The notes under the pieces: generated by a model
Seen by the model: only the letters and a program-made list of their open reading frames with translations
What the model was told of the DNA's origin: nothing
Databases searched by the model: none
Source of the DNA: Poa pratensis
Lineage: Eukaryota > Streptophyta > Magnoliopsida > Poales > Poaceae
Assembly (NCBI GenBank): GCA_947311845.1
Contig: CAMZMU010000075.1
Coordinates: 21,114,747-21,178,746, forward strand
Length of the DNA: 64,000 nt
Direction of reading: 5' to 3'
Shown: positions 60,124 through 64,000 of the stretch, in pieces
Numbering within the stretch: the first letter of the stretch is position 1
Layout: every line of letters starts with the position of its first letter
Translations under genes and position numbers: made by a program

Positions 60124-60131
60124 CTATATAA
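60124..60131 (+). promoter_or_regulatory. TATA box of the ubiquitin-eL40 gene
   Basis: CTATATAA lies about 100 bp upstream of the ATG at 60227, in a GC-rich promoter. The distance fits a leader of roughly 70 bp. Confidence 0.65.
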
Positions 60132-60226
60132 CGAGCGTGGAGTCCGCGGCGCTGTCCACACTCCACTCCACCACCACCACCACCCGCAGTCCACCACTCC
60201 ACTCCGGCACTCCGGCGAACGGCAAG

Positions 60227-62338
60227 ATGCAGATCTTCGTGAAGACGCTGACGGGGAAGACGATCACGCTCGAGGTCGAGAGCAGCGACTCCATCGCCGC
60301 CCTCAAGGCCAAGATCCAGGACAAGGAAGGTACTGAAGATCTCCCCCTGGTCCTGCCCTATCTATCTGTATGTATGCTGCGTCGGTGCGTGCGCGCTCTC
60401 CGTCCGACCACCTTTTTCTCCCATCGCTCGCCGTCCGGCCGCCCTGTTCCCCGCATCTGTTTCCCCGCTGTTTCTTTAGGTTTTGGACCCCGGCGGCTTG
60501 TTTGATTGTTTCCACCCTCGTTTTTTTTGGCTTACCCATGATGCTTGCTACAAACATTTCTCCGCCTTTGCGCCGTTTCGATCCGTAGATTTGCTGAGCA
60601 ATTACTTCCTGCCGCCACTGAGTAATCGTCATCTTGCTTGTAAACAGAGCAGATCAAGGGTTGTGCCTAGGATAGTAGAAAAGGAATCGCTTTTCTTTCG
60701 TCGGCAACCTGCGGGGGACGCAGTTGAACACGAATTAGCCACCAAATCTAACTGCTTTTCATCTTAAATTCGTGTTGTATCTTTAATTGCTTGTCGCAGC
60801 TTGATCAATGGTGGTTGCATACTAATCATTGCCTGATCTATAACCGCAGGTGTGCCGCAGGAGCAGCAGCGTCTCATCTTTGCCGGGAAGCAGCTGGAGG
60901 ACGACCGCACGCTGGCTGACCACAACATCCAGAAGGAGTCCACGCTTCACCTGGTGCTTCGCCTCCGCGGCGGCGGCAAGGGTGGGACGTACCCGCTCAT
61001 TGATCCCGGCCTCCTGCAGCTGGCGCTCAAGTACAGGCAGAACAAGTTCATCTGCCGCCAGTACGTACACATGCCAATCTCTTTGCTTGCTTACTTTAGT
61101 TCCCCGCCATGTAACTTGTGTCTGTGTAGTTTTTAATGAGATGTGTTAGTTAGCACTTAGTAAAGGCGATCAATTTGTTAGTTAAACTTCGTTGTGGATA
61201 CACTTCCTTGTCATAAATTAACCCAACATTTGTCATTTGGGTCTCTCTTCTTTTGCATAGGTTGATTAACCGTTGACAAGCATCTCTTCGCTGATGTGTC
61301 CAACTTTGTTGTGTAATTTGTTTTGCAGGTGCTATGCACGCCTTCCCCTCAGGGCTTCAAACTGCCGCAAGAAGAAGTGTGGCCACAGCGATGAGGTGAG
61401 CCTTAAATATGACCCATTGATTTATAACATTTCATTTTCTTGGCATTTGCTTGTAGCCTTAGTAATTTGTACACTGTCCATGTTGGCTCTAGACCTCACT
61501 CAGCATAATGTCCAACATTTTCCGTTTTGATCATGAATATCTTTGTGTGTTTCAGATTTTTGTTAAAGCTACATTGGTAGTGTTGTATCAATTTAAACAT
61601 AATGGAGCTTGCTACGATATAAGTAATTCCATGATGCTTGCTTCACTGTTGATGTGAAGTACTCCCTCCGTTCCAAATTACTTGACATGTATTTGTCTAG
61701 TAACGAATGTACCTAGACACTAAACAAGTATAGATACATCCGTATTTGGACAAACACAAGTCAATTAATTTGGAACGGAGGGAGTACTAGTCAGCTAACT
61801 AACATTTTATATCGATGTAGACACTTATGGATTGTGTTGATGGTGCATAATTCTCTATGCTTGACAAATCGCTTTGATACCAATTTGTACATACTGGAGC
61901 TTACTGCACTATCATTTTTAATGTCATTTTCCTAAATTCGACATATATCTCCCCGGTTCTTCGTCTTTGCCATTGTAGCATCAAACATGTTCTCTAGGTT
62001 CTCATCATCAATATAAATAATTCCATGACATGTGCTTATTTCAGAGTTGATGTGCATGTGCCAGGTCACGAACGTGTATAGACATTAACTGAGCTTAGTA
62101 CTACAGTTTTGTTCTCAGGTTGTGTAGATCTGTGTTGCATACTGCTCCATGCTTGCTAGCTAAATCACGTACCTCCCAGTTCTCGAACAATTCGTGCAAT
62201 CAGTTTATATCAATTCTGTTTGAACATACTTGTACATGCATAGTCCAATCGCTCGTAGCTGCTAACATCAATTCTGTTTCAACATTTTATTTTCAGCTGA
62301 GGAAGAAGAAAAGGCTCGCTTCCAAGGCTCCAAAATAA
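60227..62338 (+). CDS. Ubiquitin-ribosomal protein eL40 fusion, divergent copy, four exons
   Basis: Exons are 60227-60329, 60850-61060, 61329-61395 and 62297-62338, all with GT-AG introns and correct phase; the product is 140 residues. Residues 1-76 are ubiquitin ending LRLRGG; residues 77-140 are an eL40 tail with the four zinc-binding cysteines (ICRQC, NC, KKC). Deubiquitinases would cleave after GG to release ubiquitin and the 60S ribosomal protein. Against the usual plant ubiquitin I see nine changes: T22S, D24A, N25A, V26L, I36V, P38Q, D39E, G53D and Y59H. All seven lysines, L8, I44, H68, V70 and the GG end remain. The eL40 part is also odd, with an N-terminal GKGGTY insertion and a longer basic C-terminus (64 instead of the usual 52 residues). 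No stop or frameshift is present, so it may be functional, but expression is unproven. Confidence 0.9.
60330..60849 (+). other. Intron 1 of the ubiquitin-eL40 gene
   Basis: The GT donor and GCAG acceptor interrupt the codon for Gly35. It is 520 bp with no conserved internal feature seen. Confidence 0.88.
61396..62296 (+). other. Intron 3 of the ubiquitin-eL40 gene
   Basis: It runs from GTGAGC to TTTCAG, 901 bp in phase 0. It carries the Stowaway element at 61662-61784. The sequence CAGCTGAGGAAG marks the start of the short last exon. Confidence 0.85.
61662..61784. mobile_element. Stowaway element, 123 bp, in intron 3 of the ubiquitin-eL40 gene
   Basis: CTCCCTCCGTTCCAAATTA at the left pairs with its complement ending GGAACGGAGGGAG at the right, flanked by TA. 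The perfect ends suggest a fairly recent insertion. Confidence 0.93.
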
Positions 62339-64000
62339 GGCACTGGAATAGAATGTGAGAGTGATACGCATCAGCACCGTGTCCTTAGCGAGCACCGTCT
62401 CCTTAGCGGCTTAGTGTCGTAGTCACTACTGGAATTTAAGCTTTGTTGTACTGGCTACCTTGAATTTAAGTTCCTTCTGAGTTTAGCACCTTAGTTACTC
62501 TTTCTAAATACTATGAGTTGTTCTTGATGGTGATGCATGGCAGTGGCATGCATGCTGAACTTAAAGATGCTAGTTAAATGTTCCTGCTGTATGGTCACTC
62601 CTTATGAAAACATGGATGGGTTCTCTTCTCATGGCTGGTGCTGGAGTGAGCTCCTGTCAGGTTTATGTGCCTTGTTTCATCTGGCTGTTTGTTGGGTCAC
62701 TTCTCTATTTGACCTGATGATCATCATCCCAGCGATCTTCGTAGTAGCTTATGCCAATTGCAGGTTCTGGTACCTAGTGTATTTAAATGTTTTTACAAAT
62801 ACTTTGTTTTGTGGGCAAGTTATATGAGCAGTCGTCTTAGCTGCTTCCGCTCTTTTGGCTCTTCTCCTTTTTGTTCTACTCTCGGTTAAGTTGCTCAGGG
62901 CAGCAGTGGTTGTTTATGCAGACCAAATCAAATGAGAGTGCAGTTCTGCATTGCTGAACTATATTATGCTTATTAAGTTTTATAATCATTGATCACTGAG
63001 AAATGCCGACGGGCGTAGAAATAGATTTGTTAAAAAACGAAAAAAAATGCAAAAGCTGGTGAGACAAACAAGATTGTCATAATCCCCAAAAATACCAGAC
63101 GCATCCTTAACCACTGATCTGCTTGCTATTCTCATTGGTTATAGTTAGTGAAACTTCATCTTCACATGGAGTACTACTACATCTGCTCCAAAGTGGATCG
63201 TGTTTTTCTTTTCATAATCTCCAATAGATTACTCTTATCGTTGCTTTTCTTATAAAAATATAAGAAACCTTATACAAATTATAGTCAAGCTATTTTTCAT
63301 GAAAAATGTAATCATCTATTTAGCCTAATTAGCTTTATTCCTAATGAATTGTCCAAGTTTGACCACATTTATAAAGTGTGATTTATTTTGGACATTGTCC
63401 TCACCATGCTAGTCCAACCAAGATTATGGTAGTAAAAAACAGCAAATTAAAGATGGTATGTTACGAAAAAAACATGTTGTTTGCTTAACTAGTCTAAGCA
63501 TCTTTGGAGATATTATGTCAAAGTTATAAATTATTGGCTGCATGATTTTCATAACATCAAAGTTATAAATAAAAATGCAAATTGTGGATTTTTAAAAAAA
63601 GAACCACATGGAGCTCGGGCTCCAAAATGCCTCGCTCGGTGAGCCAATCTCATACGGTTGGGGAGTAAGATTTATATACAAACCCACTACATTGGTTCAA
63701 ATCTTTATAGACACGAAGTTCCTACGTATCCAGTGGGACTAAGTATCATGGTACTCATATTTAAATGATATCGCATCCCTAGTGTTGAAACTTGAAAGGC
63801 CAGAGAAATGAAGTTTTCTCCTAAATTTTAAGCAAATAGATCCACAATTTTTCTAATGGAGCAGGTGCCTTTTCATTGATTAAGGAGTAAAACGTTGGCG
63901 GCCGAAGCCAAGTAAAATCGCATCACACGAAAGAGATAGAGGAAAGAGGTAAAGTTCTCAAAACTAAGGCTGGAGTTGTTGTTGAAGACTCTGCCGTTAC
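62339..64000. other. 3' flank of the ubiquitin-eL40 gene; no further gene seen
   Basis: The first 150-500 bp are probably the 3' untranslated region. The frame at 62537-62827 lacks any domain and falls in this region. Around 63170-63400 weak inverted similarity (CTCCAAAGTGGATC and TATTTTGGACATTG) may be an old miniature element. The last 400 bp show nothing recognisable. Confidence 0.4.

Noticed and set aside
60023..60505. 160-codon frame running from upstream of the ubiquitin ATG into intron 1
   Set aside because: It reads through the promoter, leader and first intron. The real start is at 60227 and the exon ends at the GT at 60330.
62537..62827. 96-codon frame after the ubiquitin-eL40 gene
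   Set aside because: It lies in the 3' untranslated or downstream region and contains no recognisable domain.

Overview
This is nuclear DNA of a grass, most likely a Triticeae species (wheat, Aegilops or barley group). The evidence is nested LTR retrotransposons, Stowaway elements with CTCCCTCC ends, CACTA, Mutator-like and Helitron elements, GT-AG introns and only one apparently intact gene. No bacterial, viral or organellar gene organisation is visible. All family names come from recognising motifs by eye; no database search was run.

Region 1-18.4 kb is a retroelement nest. A minus-strand LTR (1-1500) abuts a plus-strand LARD-like, Sukkula-type element with LTRs of about 5.1 kb (1501-14706). 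That element sits in a second copy of the first LTR family (14707 to about 15650). A 5'-truncated L1-type LINE with two in-frame stops follows (15650-18380).

Region 18.8-48.0 kb holds the main discovery. It is one minus-strand malectin-like LRR receptor kinase gene, now a pseudogene, spread over about 29 kb. Exons 1-2 lie at 47.3-47.96 kb, the rest of the malectin-like, LRR, transmembrane and kinase exons at 24.5-28.9 kb, and the last coding pieces at 22.1, 19.5 and 18.8 kb. A CACTA element (target duplication GCT) and a short-LTR retroelement (target duplication GACAT) interrupt one kinase exon; removing them restores an open frame at both joins. The 18 kb between exons 2 and 3 contains a poly(A) retroposon, a 5.8 kb solo LTR, a Helitron carrying a pentatricopeptide-like fragment, two Stowaways and a degenerate satellite-like array.

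Region 48-58.9 kb is intergenic. It contains a duplicated block upstream of the kinase gene, a near-perfect 200 bp inverted repeat, a broken Myb/SANT-like gene of the grass PIF/Harbinger-associated type, a repeat split by a 1.7 kb solo LTR, and old repeat debris.

Region 59-62.4 kb holds the only intact-looking gene. It is a four-exon ubiquitin-ribosomal protein eL40 fusion with an unusually divergent ubiquitin (nine changes from the usual plant protein). A Mutator-like element of 1.04 kb with a 9 bp target duplication lies just upstream of its TATA box, and a Stowaway lies in its third intron. The rest, to 64 kb, shows no gene.
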